Source: JBOFDP01 sp051647125
GTDB lineage: Bacteria; Bacteroidota; Bacteroidia; Chitinophagales; Chitinophagaceae
NCBI GenBank assembly: GCA_051647125.1
Contig: JBOFDP010000010.1
Span: forward strand, 1-7,055
Reading direction: 5' to 3'
Length of the DNA: 7,055 nt
Part shown: positions 1 to 6,486 of the stretch, piece after piece
Layout of the letters: each line of letters opens with the position of its first letter
How positions within the stretch are numbered: the stretch's first letter is position 1
Program-made: the position numbers and the translations under genes
Notes under the pieces: generated by a model
Databases searched by the model: none
What the model saw: the letters and a program-made list of their open reading frames with translations, nothing else
Told to the model about the DNA's origin: nothing

Positions 1-2508
1 GTTATTTCAAAAATACCTTTTCCTGAATATAAATTGCAAATTACTACTTCAGGATATGAGGATTATGAATTACCTATATCCTTTTCTTCTCATGCTTCAA
101 ATAAAATAGAGATTCCTATTTTAAATATAGAGGGTCATAATTTTTCAAAACCTAATAAGGCATCTATGCGTAGTAGTATAATAGGATTATTCAATAATTT
201 AGATAAAGATTTGGGTAATATAGCTATACAACCTAAACAAATATCCTCTGACTTAAAAAAAATTACCTTAGATGAAATTACTGTTACTTCTAATCAAAGT
301 AAAGTGGAGTTTTCTATAGATAAACGTTCTTACCATGTTTCTAATATGCCATTGGCAGAAAATGGTACAGCTGTAGATATCATGAAAAATATTCCCGCAT
401 TAAATGTAGATATTAATGGAAATGTATCATTAAGAAACTCTACTCCTGAAATTTATATCGATGGGCAACCTACAGATCTCACTTTAGATATGATACCCTC
501 TGAGATGATAGAAAAAGTAGAAGTTATTAGTAATCCTTCAGCTAAATATGAGGCAGGGACATCCACTGGTATATTAAATATTATTACCAAAAAGAATAAT
601 AGAGTAGGATATTTTGGAATGGCAAGATTAGGTATAGATCGTTTTGGGTTACCCTCAGGCGGTGGGAACTTAAGTATAAGAAAAAATAAAGTGAATTTTA
701 ATCTGGTATTATTTGGAATGATGCGAAAAATGGATATATTTGGCGGTACAGATAGGTATTCCCCTAACTCTATTTTAAAACAAAAAGAGGATGGTTCTAA
801 TATGCGATTTAATATGCTTAGTGTACGACCAAGTTTTGACTTTTATATTACTAATCGTACTACATTATCTGTTGGTGGAGGATATACTATGCGACATTTT
901 ACCCAATATGCAAACCAAAATATTATTCAAGAAAATCTTGAACAAGGGATTAATACTTCTAAGATATTTCAAAATAGAAATGGAAATACTCAAGGTATGA
1001 TAAATATGCCCTCAGCTAATATAGGTATAGTACAGTTATTTCCAAAAGAAGGAGAAAAATTAACCGCTACCATTCGCTATAATGAGGGATATGTAAATAG
1101 ACCTACGCTATTACATCAACAACAATGGGCAGGTTTTATTGATCAAGGAGAACCTGACGGTGAGTATTATCAACAAACCAATTCGGGTGGTGAAAATCGA
1201 CGCTTACGTATGCAAATAGATTATGAGAATCTTTTTAGTAAGAACATGGAATTAGATGCAGGATTTTCTGGTCAATATCGATATATTTCACAAAATTATA
1301 GTGTGTATCAAGGATATTCTCTTGATAATTTATATCTCCCTTCTAATGAAATTAAATCATTAAGAAATGTTTATATCAATACAGAACAAACATATGGATT
1401 ATACCTTAATTTAAAGCATCAAATAAAATTACCCAATGCAGATTACTTTAGTTATCAAGTAGGATTGAGAGGGGAGTTATTTTTTTATGATGCTCAAGTA
1501 TCAGATGTAAATAATACACCTTTATCGTATAAAAATTATTATTATAAAAACCCTTGGGATATATTATTTCCAAGTATATTCTTAAGTTATAAAATGCCTA
1601 ATACGGAGCAAGAGTTTCAATTTAATTATACAAGACGCGTAAACCGTCCTTTTTTTAGGCTAACAAATCCATATATTAATTATTTAGATTCCTTAAATAT
1701 AACACAAGGAAATCCAGACTTAAAACCTGCTTTTAGTAATTATTTTGAGCTAAATTATAATCAAAATATTTTGGATCACAGAGAAAATAATCATAATATT
1801 TTTGTAGCATTATATACTAACTATACCACAGGAATGATTACGAATTATCAATATCAACAAACTATTGATAATAATCCATTAATTATTACCAGCTATGTCA
1901 ATGCAGGTACTTCTGTAGTAAGTGGCTTGGAAATAACCCCTCAGTTTCAAATATTTAAGTGGTTTACTTTCAAACCTTCATTTAACTTATATTATAGTAA
2001 TATTAATACTCCAAGTCAAGAAATATTAAATGGAAAAATAGAGAATAGCCATTCTCAACAATGGAGCTATTATGCAAAATTATCTATGGATTTTTCTTTA
2101 CCTAAAGAATTGAGTATTCAACTTATAGGTGATTATTTTTCTAAGCGATTATCTTCGCCTGGTAATTCTCAATCAGGAGGTATGTTTAATATAAATGTAG
2201 CTTCCTCCCAAGGATATATTGATCCTTATTGGGGATTTGATATTGCCATAAAAAAGAATTTTAGTAGGTCTAAAATTGCTGCTCTAAAACCATTTGCTAT
2301 TACTTTAAATACTTCAGATATTGCTGGCACAAGATATTTTCGTACGTTTAGTAATGTATCAGGAGGAATAAGGCAAAGTGCTTGGCGTAGATCCAATCCT
2401 TTTTATGTAAGTTTAAATATTTCTTTCCGTTTTGGAAAGTTGGATACTAATACTCAAAAAAAGAAAAATACAAAATCTGATAATGATGATAGTGGTGAGA
2501 TAATATAA
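1..2508 (+). CDS. TonB-dependent receptor-like outer membrane beta-barrel protein (5' end missing)
   Basis: The frame is open from base 1, so this is the C-terminal 835 residues of a longer protein; the TTG at 34 is not a convincing start. Residues 1-75 look like the end of a carboxypeptidase-regulatory-like domain (a GYEDYELPISF stretch, later DLGNI). A plug domain follows at about 88-198: LDEITV, the pattern IPALNVDINGNVSL, YIDGQP, then IEKVEVISNPSAKYEAG and GILNIITKK. The rest is a long barrel rich in aromatic strands, with the family hallmark NPYINYLDSLN..QGNPDLKP and a terminal strand VSLNISFRFGK followed by a 22-residue charged tail. By family it sits in the outer membrane and may import a ligand energised by TonB. 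The substrate is unknown, no SusD partner gene lies downstream, and the signal peptide and TonB box, if any, lie outside the window. It converges on rnpA with a 4-base gap. Confidence 0.9.
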   Translation, partial: VISKIPFPEYKLQITTSGYEDYELPISFSSHASNKIEIPILNIEGHNFSKPNKASMRSSIIGLFNNLDKDLGNIAIQPKQISSDLKKITLDEITVTSNQSKVEFSIDKRSYHVSNMPLAENGTAVDIMKNIPALNVDINGNVSLRNSTPEIYIDGQPTDLTLDMIPSEMIEKVEVISNPSAKYEAGTSTGILNIITKKNNRVGYFGMARLGIDRFGLPSGGGNLSIRKNKVNFNLVLFGMMRKMDIFGGTDRYSPNSILKQKEDGSNMRFNMLSVRPSFDFYITNRTTLSVGGGYTMRHFTQYANQNIIQENLEQGINTSKIFQNRNGNTQGMINMPSANIGIVQLFPKEGEKLTATIRYNEGYVNRPTLLHQQQWAGFIDQGEPDGEYYQQTNSGGENRRLRMQIDYENLFSKNMELDAGFSGQYRYISQNYSVYQGYSLDNLYLPSNEIKSLRNVYINTEQTYGLYLNLKHQIKLPNADYFSYQVGLRGELFFYDAQVSDVNNTPLSYKNYYYKNPWDILFPSIFLSYKMPNTEQEFQFNYTRRVNRPFFRLTNPYINYLDSLNITQGNPDLKPAFSNYFELNYNQNILDHRENNHNIFVALYTNYTTGMITNYQYQQTIDNNPLIITSYVNAGTSVVSGLEITPQFQIFKWFTFKPSFNLYYSNINTPSQEILNGKIENSHSQQWSYYAKLSMDFSLPKELSIQLIGDYFSKRLSSPGNSQSGGMFNINVASSQGYIDPYWGFDIAIKKNFSRSKIAALKPFAITLNTSDIAGTRYFRTFSNVSGGIRQSAWRRSNPFYVSLNISFRFGKLDTNTQKKKNTKSDNDDSGEII

Positions 2509-2512
2509 TAAT

Positions 2513-2875
2513 TTATAATTGTTGATTCACTATAGATAATATATTACCTATTTTAGGGAATAATTCTTTATAACTAACAATGTTTTTATGGCTGTAAATC
2601 ATCATCATTTTTATATTTTTATCGGAATCTATATAATGCTTCTGCAAACGATAAATATCTCTCATTAATCGTTTTATCCTATTTCTTTTATTAGCTCTAA
2701 TAAAAAGTTTCTTACTTACTGAAAAGCCACATTGTAAAATCCCTTTTTTCTCATTTTTTTCTATATAATAGACCAATTTTATAGGTGGCATATATAATAT
2801 TTTTCCGTATTGAAATACATATTCAATATCTTTTCTAAAAGTTAGTCTATCTTGTTTTTTTAGTGTATATCTCAT
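2513..2875 (-). CDS. rnpA: Ribonuclease P protein component
   Basis: RnpA is the basic protein subunit of RNase P. With the catalytic RNA it removes 5' leaders from precursor tRNAs in the cytoplasm. The 120-residue length is normal. Visible features are the N-terminal LKKQDRLTFRKDIEYVFQYGK region (the usual L-x-F-x-x-v-x-x-x-G pattern), FSVSKK at 51-56, and the signature RNR helix at about 61-77 (ANKRNRIKRLMRDIYRL), which contacts the RNA. The ATG at 2875 leaves a complete family N-terminus. The gene is not next to rpmH, its partner in many bacteria; it lies behind a TPR gene, with a strong terminator-like hairpin ending about 12 bases before its start. Any promoter must therefore lie upstream of or inside the hairpin, or transcription reads through it. 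Its 3' end faces the receptor gene 4 bases away, with no terminator seen between them. Confidence 0.95.
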   Translation of the reverse strand: MRYTLKKQDRLTFRKDIEYVFQYGKILYMPPIKLVYYIEKNEKKGILQCGFSVSKKLFIRANKRNRIKRLMRDIYRLQKHYIDSDKNIKMMMIYSHKNIVSYKELFPKIGNILSIVNQQL

Positions 2876-2887
2876 AAATTTATAAAT

Positions 2888-2919
2888 AAAAAACTCCTAA
2901 AATTATTCAGGAGTTTTTT
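2888..2919. terminator. Bidirectional intrinsic terminator between the TPR gene and rnpA
   Basis: A perfect 11-bp inverted repeat (AAAAAACTCCT at 2888-2898, AGGAGTTTTTT at 2909-2919) encloses a 10-base loop. The G+C-containing core is 5 bp with T-runs on both strands, so it can end transcription in either direction. Leftward, it should end the infC-TPR transcript just after the TPR stop codon at 2942. Rightward, it is the first terminator-like structure after the receptor gene stop at 2508, beyond rnpA. Its position only about 12 bases before the rnpA start is unusual and could make it an attenuator. Confidence 0.8.
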
Positions 2920-2928
2920 ATTTTCATT

Positions 2929-2959
2929 GTAAAATATTCTTTTAATCTAATCTTGCCAA
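2929..2959 (-). promoter_or_regulatory. Possible weak rnpA promoter upstream of the hairpin
   Basis: Read on the minus strand, TTG (2959-2957) lies 20 bases before TATTTTAC (2936-2929), which matches the Bacteroidota -7 element TAnnTTTG at all but the last two of its defined positions. A start near 2922 would place the whole 2888-2919 hairpin in the rnpA leader. In sequence this AT-rich a two-mismatch match is weak, and the -33 part lies inside the 3' end of the TPR gene. This is a candidate only. Confidence 0.25.
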
Positions 2960-3637
2960 TCTTTTTTTAGCTTCTGAGATAAATGTATTTCCGGAATAAG
3001 GATTTTCTGTAAAATTAGGAAATAAATCTATAATTTTTTGATATGCTTTTTTCGCCTCTGCATTATTTTTTGATAGTTCAAATAATATACCTGCTCTTAA
3101 ATAATACTCAGGAGTATTTACTAAATCAGTACTATTTGCTTCTGCTGAATTTTTATATAATTTAGCTGCCTTAGCATAATTTCCTTTATTTGCATAGGCA
3201 TCAGCTAATATAGACTTTGCCTTAGCACGAAGATTGATTTCTTTAATATTACATTTTTCTAAGTATAGAATACTACTATCTGCTTTACTCAAACGTAACA
3301 AGGCATAACCGGCATAAAATCGAGCTAATTGACCGGCATCAGTATCACCATAATCTTTAGCTATTTGTAAGGCACCTTTAAAATTGCCCGGTTGTCCATC
3401 CAATACATAACGCATAGATAAGGTAGAGGTATCACTACCAAAAATATATTCAATAGTAGTTATTGCATTATTTGCCTTCTCTTCTAAGGGCTTTTTGTAC
3501 ATATAATAATATCCCAAACCTATTACAATAATAGCAACTACTGTAAATAGAATTATACTTATTAATTTGCTATTCTTTTTCAATGTAGTATAATAAGGAG
3601 CAAGTAATAATTTTTGAAATGAATTTTTTATAGACAT
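2942..3637 (-). CDS. Membrane-anchored tetratricopeptide-repeat protein (YfgM-like)
   Basis: This 231-residue protein has a short, mostly basic N-terminus, one membrane segment at about 25-45 (the ISIILFTVVAIIVIGLGYYY stretch) and a long C-terminal part exported to the periplasm. The lysines before the segment and KKP after it make either topology possible by the positive-inside rule, but relatives are N-in/C-out. The soluble part carries TPR-like helical hairpins at about 103-135 (AGQLARFYAGYALLRLSKADSSILYLEKC), 138-170 (AKSILADAYANKGNYAKAAKLYKNS) and 177-210 (YYLRAGILFELSKNNAEAKKAYQKIIDLFPNF). The preceding GNFKGALQIAKDYGDTDAGQLA matches a motif common in Bacteroidota relatives. TPR domains bind protein partners; YfgM in gammaproteobacteria works with periplasmic chaperones at the Sec translocon, but its role here is inferred only. 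It follows infC by 41 bases, probably in one transcript, and ends at the terminator 2888-2919. A TAtgTTTG element on the minus strand (3736-3729, inside infC) could give it an extra promoter. Confidence 0.8.
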   Translation of the reverse strand: MSIKNSFQKLLLAPYYTTLKKNSKLISIILFTVVAIIVIGLGYYYMYKKPLEEKANNAITTIEYIFGSDTSTLSMRYVLDGQPGNFKGALQIAKDYGDTDAGQLARFYAGYALLRLSKADSSILYLEKCNIKEINLRAKAKSILADAYANKGNYAKAAKLYKNSAEANSTDLVNTPEYYLRAGILFELSKNNAEAKKAYQKIIDLFPNFTENPYSGNTFISEAKKRLARLD

Positions 3638-3678
3638 AAATTTTTTAACTTTGTGAGTGTAAGTTTAGTGGTTATAGT

Positions 3679-4260
3679 TTATTTTACAGGAATATTTTTA
3701 GTAGTATTAGCGTTTGGAAGGATAATTGCAAACATACGCCTTCTATCTAATATAGGTGGAGATTCTAAAGTTCCCACATGTTGCAATTTTTCAATAAATT
3801 TATTAATTACCCATTCTCCTCTTTCTTTATATTGAATAATTCTTCCTTTAAATACAACCATAATTTTTACTTTATTACCTTCTTTCAGAAATTTTTCGGC
3901 ATGCTTGGATTTAAAATCTAAGTCATGCTCTTCCGTTGTTGGGGTAAGGCGAATTTCTTTTACCTCTGTAAGTTTATTTTTTGATTTAACTTCTTTATCT
4001 TTTTTCTTTTTTTCATATAAAAATTTATTATATTCAATAATTCTACAAATAGGAACTTCATTGTTAGTAGAAATTTCTACCAAATCTAATTGTTGTTCTT
4101 TAGCTATTTTTAACGCCTCAGATGTAGAATAAATTGCATTTTCTACATTATCACCTACTAAGCGTACTTGTTGACTGTCAATAGTTTCATTAATACGATG
4201 TTCTAGTTCTTTTACAAAGACTCTTCTTTGTCTATAGGGTCTAAATTGTTGAATTGCCAT
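3679..4260 (-). CDS. infC: Translation initiation factor IF-3
   Basis: IF-3 binds the 30S ribosomal subunit, prevents early joining of 50S, and checks the start codon and initiator tRNA. The 193 residues show an N-domain from HRINETI (21-27) through VRLVGDNVE (32-40), SEALKIAKEQQLDLVEIS (47-64) and PICRIIEYNKFLYE (70-83). A lysine-rich linker helix follows (84-100), then the C-domain with VKEIRLTPTTEEHDLDFKSKHAEKFLKEGNKVKI (100-133) and FKGR at 137-140. The usual PPVCRIMDYGK box is somewhat changed (V for the first P, E for D, N for G), but the fold-defining residues remain. It starts with an ordinary ATG, not the rare AUU used for autoregulation in enterobacteria. A good promoter lies about 30 bases upstream. 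Unusually, rpmI and rplT do not follow it; a TPR gene does. Confidence 0.95.
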   Translation of the reverse strand: MAIQQFRPYRQRRVFVKELEHRINETIDSQQVRLVGDNVENAIYSTSEALKIAKEQQLDLVEISTNNEVPICRIIEYNKFLYEKKKKDKEVKSKNKLTEVKEIRLTPTTEEHDLDFKSKHAEKFLKEGNKVKIMVVFKGRIIQYKERGEWVINKFIEKLQHVGTLESPPILDRRRMFAIILPNANTTKNIPVK

Positions 4261-4289
4261 TCAGTAATTATTTTATTTATGTTATTCCA

Positions 4290-4318
4290 CAAAAATAAGG
4301 TTTTTATATGAATAACAA
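4290..4318 (-). promoter_or_regulatory. Promoter for infC (and probably the TPR gene)
   Basis: On the minus strand TTG (4318-4316), 18 bases of spacer and TATTTTTG (4297-4290) form a full match to the Bacteroidota primary-sigma promoter (-33 TTG, -7 TAnnTTTG). Transcription would start near 4284, giving an infC leader of about 20-25 bases, too short for a leader-peptide or riboswitch control. Confidence 0.65.
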
Positions 4319-4489
4319 TAATTTTTATCTATACAAAACATCTACAAATAAAAACAAGAAGATAGTTTTAAATATTTCTACATATTAAGTAGATATTTTT
4401 TACTATTTTTTTACACTAAATATTTTAAGTTTATATAAGAATCTACTATATATTAAGAAAAAATAAAAAAATAAATTTAAATTATAAAA
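4303..4489. other. AT-rich divergent intergenic region without a recognised gene
   Basis: This is the spacer between the infC promoter and the SRP RNA promoter. It is almost all A and T and has stop codons in every frame; the longest ATG frame I found on the plus strand (4308-4388, 26 codons) is low-complexity and unsupported. It contains one small inverted repeat, TCTAC/GTAGA (4377-4381 and 4389-4393, 7-base loop) followed by a T-run, and a related direct copy, TCTAC plus TATATATTAAG at 4442-4457. Such repeats may be chance in this composition. It may serve as an UP-element-like or bent stretch for the strong flanking promoters, which is inference. Confidence 0.5.
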
Positions 4490-4494
4490 AGTCT

Positions 4495-4502
4495 TATTTT
4501 TG
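4495..4502 (+). promoter_or_regulatory. -7 promoter element of the SRP RNA gene
   Basis: TATTTTTG is an exact match to TAnnTTTG and sits 5 bases before the first base of the RNA's closing stem (4508), the distance expected between this element and the transcription start. No clear -33 TTG is seen about 20 bases upstream, where the sequence is A/T only. The same octamer occurs in the divergent infC promoter. Confidence 0.65.
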
Positions 4503-4507
4503 CACTC

Positions 4508-4602
4508 GGCAAGTCTTATACGACCAGCTCCTACTGAAATTCCCCAGGGTTGGAAAACAGCAAGGCTAAGTGGTTGTAGCGGTGCGATATAATAAACTTG
4601 CC
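4508..4602 (+). ncRNA. ffs: Small signal recognition particle RNA (4.5S type)
   Basis: This is the RNA of the signal recognition particle, which with Ffh targets nascent membrane proteins to FtsY and the Sec translocon. The diagnostic helix 8 is complete: CAGG (4545-4548) and AGCA (4559-4562) form the conserved symmetric internal loop that binds the Ffh M domain. They enclose the stem GUU/AAC (4549-4551 with 4556-4558) and a GGAA tetraloop (4552-4555). The ends pair as GGCAAGU (4508-4514) with ACUUGCC (4596-4602). Inner pairings include UUAUA-CG (4516-4522) with CG-A-UAUAA (4585-4592) and CUAC (4531-4534) with GUAG (4576-4579). At about 95 nt it has the size of the short bacterial form without an Alu domain. 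G+C content is clearly above that of the surrounding DNA. The GUU/AAC stem is weaker than the more usual G+C pairs. It is followed 24 bases later by the transaldolase gene. Confidence 0.92.
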
Positions 4603-4610
4603 ATTTTTAT
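4596..4610 (+). terminator. Possible weak terminator or processing site after the SRP RNA
   Basis: The 3' arm of the SRP RNA closing stem (4596-4602) is followed by ATTTTTAT. The closing stem plus a 5-T run could end some transcripts, but the run is short and the two stem arms are 81 bases apart. No separate promoter is convincing in the 24 bases before the transaldolase gene, so at least part of transcription probably continues and the RNA end is made by processing. Confidence 0.35.
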
Positions 4611-4626
4611 ATAATTTAGAAATAAT

Positions 4627-5295
4627 ATGAAATTTTTTATAGATACGGCAAATCTTCAAAAAATACAAGTAGCCAAAGAGTTAGGAATATTAGATGGAGT
4701 AACTACAAATCCTACATTAATGAAGAAAGAGGCTGTTGCTAAAAAAGAAATTTTTAATCATTATAAAATAATATGTGATATTGTAGAACAAGGAGATGTG
4801 AGTGCGGAGGTATTCTCTACAGATTTGAAAGGTATGATAGAAGAAGGAAAATATTTGGCAAAAATACATCCCAATATAGTCGTAAAGATACCTATAACTA
4901 AAGAAGGATTACAAGCTATTCAATATTTTACACAACAACATATAAGAACTAATTGTACGTTAGTTTTTTCTGCAGGTCAGGCTCTATTAGCAGCAAAAGC
5001 AGGAGCTACCTATGTATCTCCTTTTGTGGGAAGAATAGATGATAGTTCTTGGGACGGAATGCAATTAGTAGAACAAATTATAGAAATATATTCTATGCAA
5101 GGTTTTAACACAAAAGTATTGGTAGCCTCTGTAAGGCACGTTCAACATATACTTAAAGCCGCAGCAATAGGAGCTTATGCATGTACTTGCCCTTTAGAAG
5201 CTATTTTGGGGCTATTACAACACCCATTAACAGATATTGGTTTAACAAAATTTATTGAAGATTCAAAAGAAATAGAAAATAGTAACGAAAAATGA
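4627..5295 (+). CDS. tal: Transaldolase, short (TalC/Fsa-like) subfamily
   Basis: Transaldolase moves a dihydroxyacetone unit from sedoheptulose 7-phosphate to glyceraldehyde 3-phosphate in the non-oxidative pentose-phosphate pathway, in the cytoplasm. The 222 residues are the normal length of the compact decameric subfamily. The order of motifs is MKFFIDTANL (1-10), DGVTTNPTL (23-31), SAEVFS (59-64), VVKIP with the Schiff-base lysine K87, TNCTLVFSAGQALLAAKAGA (108-127), SPFVGRIDD (131-139) and ASVRHVQH (167-174). Fructose-6-phosphate aldolases of this family carry Gln at the E61 position and Tyr at the F133 position. Glu and Phe here are the transaldolase choice, so I prefer transaldolase over FsaA-type aldolase. 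It starts 24 bases after the SRP RNA, probably sharing its promoter, and overlaps apt by 4 bases (ATGA). Confidence 0.92.
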   Translation: MKFFIDTANLQKIQVAKELGILDGVTTNPTLMKKEAVAKKEIFNHYKIICDIVEQGDVSAEVFSTDLKGMIEEGKYLAKIHPNIVVKIPITKEGLQAIQYFTQQHIRTNCTLVFSAGQALLAAKAGATYVSPFVGRIDDSSWDGMQLVEQIIEIYSMQGFNTKVLVASVRHVQHILKAAAIGAYACTCPLEAILGLLQHPLTDIGLTKFIEDSKEIENSNEK

Positions 5296-5807
5296 TGGAT
5301 ATAGAAAAGTATATACGTACAGTCTCTGATTTTCCTAAAAAAGGAGTGTTGTTTAGGGATATTACCCCTTTATTATTGCATCCTCAGGTAGTTAAAGAAG
5401 TAGTATTTCAAATAAAAGAGCAATGGAAAGTTACGCCATTTAATAAAATTGCAGCGATAGAATCAAGAGGGTTTTTTATAGGTTCTATTTTATCTTATGA
5501 ATTAGGAATTGGCTTTGTTCCCATTCGCAAGCCTGGAAAATTACCTTATCAGAAAATAGAAGAAAACTATGATTTAGAGTATGGCAAAAATACTTTAGAA
5601 ATGCATGTAGATGCTATAGAAGAAGGAGATAAAGTGTTGGTACATGATGATGTTTTGGCTACAGGAGGCACAGCTGCTGCAGCTGGTCGTTTGGTAGAAC
5701 GTTGTGGGGGAAAAGTTGTAGGTTTTTCTTTTATGATAGAATTAAATTTTTTAAAAGGTAGAGAGAAATTAAATGGAAGTAAAATAGAAACATTATTTCA
5801 TTATTAA
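5292..5807 (+). CDS. apt: Adenine phosphoribosyltransferase
   Basis: Apt makes AMP and pyrophosphate from adenine and PRPP, a one-step cytoplasmic salvage reaction. The 171 residues match the usual length. Visible are FPKKGVLFRDITPLL (14-28), ESRGFFIG (57-64), the flexible active-site loop with VPIRKPGKLP (76-85) and LEYG (95-98), and the PRPP-binding signature VLVHDDVLATGGT (115-127). The Asp pair is D119-D120 and is intact; His replaces the more common V/I/D just before it. The start at 5292 overlaps the transaldolase stop (ATGA), which points to translational coupling. The second ATG, at 5295, would remove one residue and abut the upstream stop, and cannot be excluded. Confidence 0.96.
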   Translation: MMDIEKYIRTVSDFPKKGVLFRDITPLLLHPQVVKEVVFQIKEQWKVTPFNKIAAIESRGFFIGSILSYELGIGFVPIRKPGKLPYQKIEENYDLEYGKNTLEMHVDAIEEGDKVLVHDDVLATGGTAAAAGRLVERCGGKVVGFSFMIELNFLKGREKLNGSKIETLFHY

Positions 5808-5820
5808 TTGATAGAAGATT

Positions 5821-6486
5821 ATGCAAAATTATAAATGGACAATATCTACTCTTCCCATTATTTCTATGTGCTTATTATTCTTTAATTGTAATAAATCAGA
5901 GATAGCACAAGTAGATTTTAGTGCAAAGCTTGCAAGTAGAAAAGCCTATTCTGTAGGACCACCTGAAGAAAATAATAAATACTTTCAGATAGACATTACA
6001 ATACGTTCAACGGCTAAAGTTGCTGCATTATATCCCAAGGCTCAATTTTATCTAACATATATCATTTATGATAAACAAGGCAATGTATCGCGTGATTGCC
6101 TCTATGACGTAGATACAGCATATCCTAGTTTCCCTATTATTCGGTCATTACTTTCTGATTCGTTTAGAAATATTTCTTATAGGATGATATCAAATATTGT
6201 GAATAAGGATTATAATATAAAAAGAACGACTAGCACACCTTATTATAAAATACTATTTACTCTTGTAATAAAAGATACTATCAATAATCAATTTGTAGAG
6301 GTTCCTACTGTTAGCCCAAAAGAGGCACAACGTATGTTAGAGGTTTTTGTAGATCCTGATAATCCTGACGAGGCTTCTTATATATTAAGTTTTAAATATA
6401 AAAAAAATGCTGTTTTTCGAAAAAATTTTTTAAATAATTATCTATCTCCTTCTTTAGTAAGAATAAATAAAAATTATATAGGATAA
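5821..6486 (+). CDS. Unrecognised secreted protein, possible lipoprotein
   Basis: I do not recognise this 221-residue protein. It begins with a signal-like sequence: K5, a hydrophobic core at about 8-21 and Cys23 in the context LLFFNCNKS. This could be a lipobox, but Phe at -3 and Asn at -1 are not typical, so lipid anchoring is uncertain; the residues after Cys23 are not clearly acidic. The mature part (about 30-221) is polar, rich in Asn, Tyr, Lys and Ile. It shows several beta-like stretches (YFQIDITIRST, AQFYLTYIIYDK, YKILFTLVIKD, ASYILSFKY), suggesting a mostly beta domain in the periplasm or on an outer-membrane face. It follows apt by 13 bases, with only a weak AGAAG-like ribosome site, and its stop codon overlaps the next gene's start. 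The two are likely made together. Confidence 0.75.
   Translation: MQNYKWTISTLPIISMCLLFFNCNKSEIAQVDFSAKLASRKAYSVGPPEENNKYFQIDITIRSTAKVAALYPKAQFYLTYIIYDKQGNVSRDCLYDVDTAYPSFPIIRSLLSDSFRNISYRMISNIVNKDYNIKRTTSTPYYKILFTLVIKDTINNQFVEVPTVSPKEAQRMLEVFVDPDNPDEASYILSFKYKKNAVFRKNFLNNYLSPSLVRINKNYIG

Noticed and set aside
34..36. TTG as the start codon of the receptor gene
   Set aside because: The same frame is open and protein-like back to base 1 and begins inside a carboxypeptidase-regulatory-like domain, so the real start lies upstream of the window.
791..1000. 69-codon frame inside the receptor gene
   Set aside because: It is an out-of-frame shadow of a well-supported beta-barrel coding region.
3642..3662. 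AACTT/AAGTT hairpin between infC and the TPR gene as a terminator
   Set aside because: The stem is 5 bp and, on the coding (minus) strand, is followed by an A-run rather than a T-run.
3653..3835. 60-codon plus-strand frame with a hydrophobic start
   Set aside because: The hydrophobic run is the antisense of the infC 3' end and spacer; there is no ribosome site or promoter, and IF-3 on the other strand is certain.
3905..4132. 75-codon plus-strand frame opposite infC
   Set aside because: It lies wholly within infC on the opposite strand, has low-complexity Ser/Phe composition from the lysine-rich linker, and shows no recognisable motif.
4308..4388. 26-codon plus-strand frame in the intergenic region
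   Set aside because: Its translation is Asn/Lys-rich low complexity, no ribosome site precedes it, and such frames are expected by chance in A/T-only DNA.
4377..4403. TCTAC/GTAGA inverted repeat with T-run as a terminator or operator
   Set aside because: The stem is only 5 bp with two G-C pairs, no gene on the plus strand ends nearby, and the composition makes short palindromes common.
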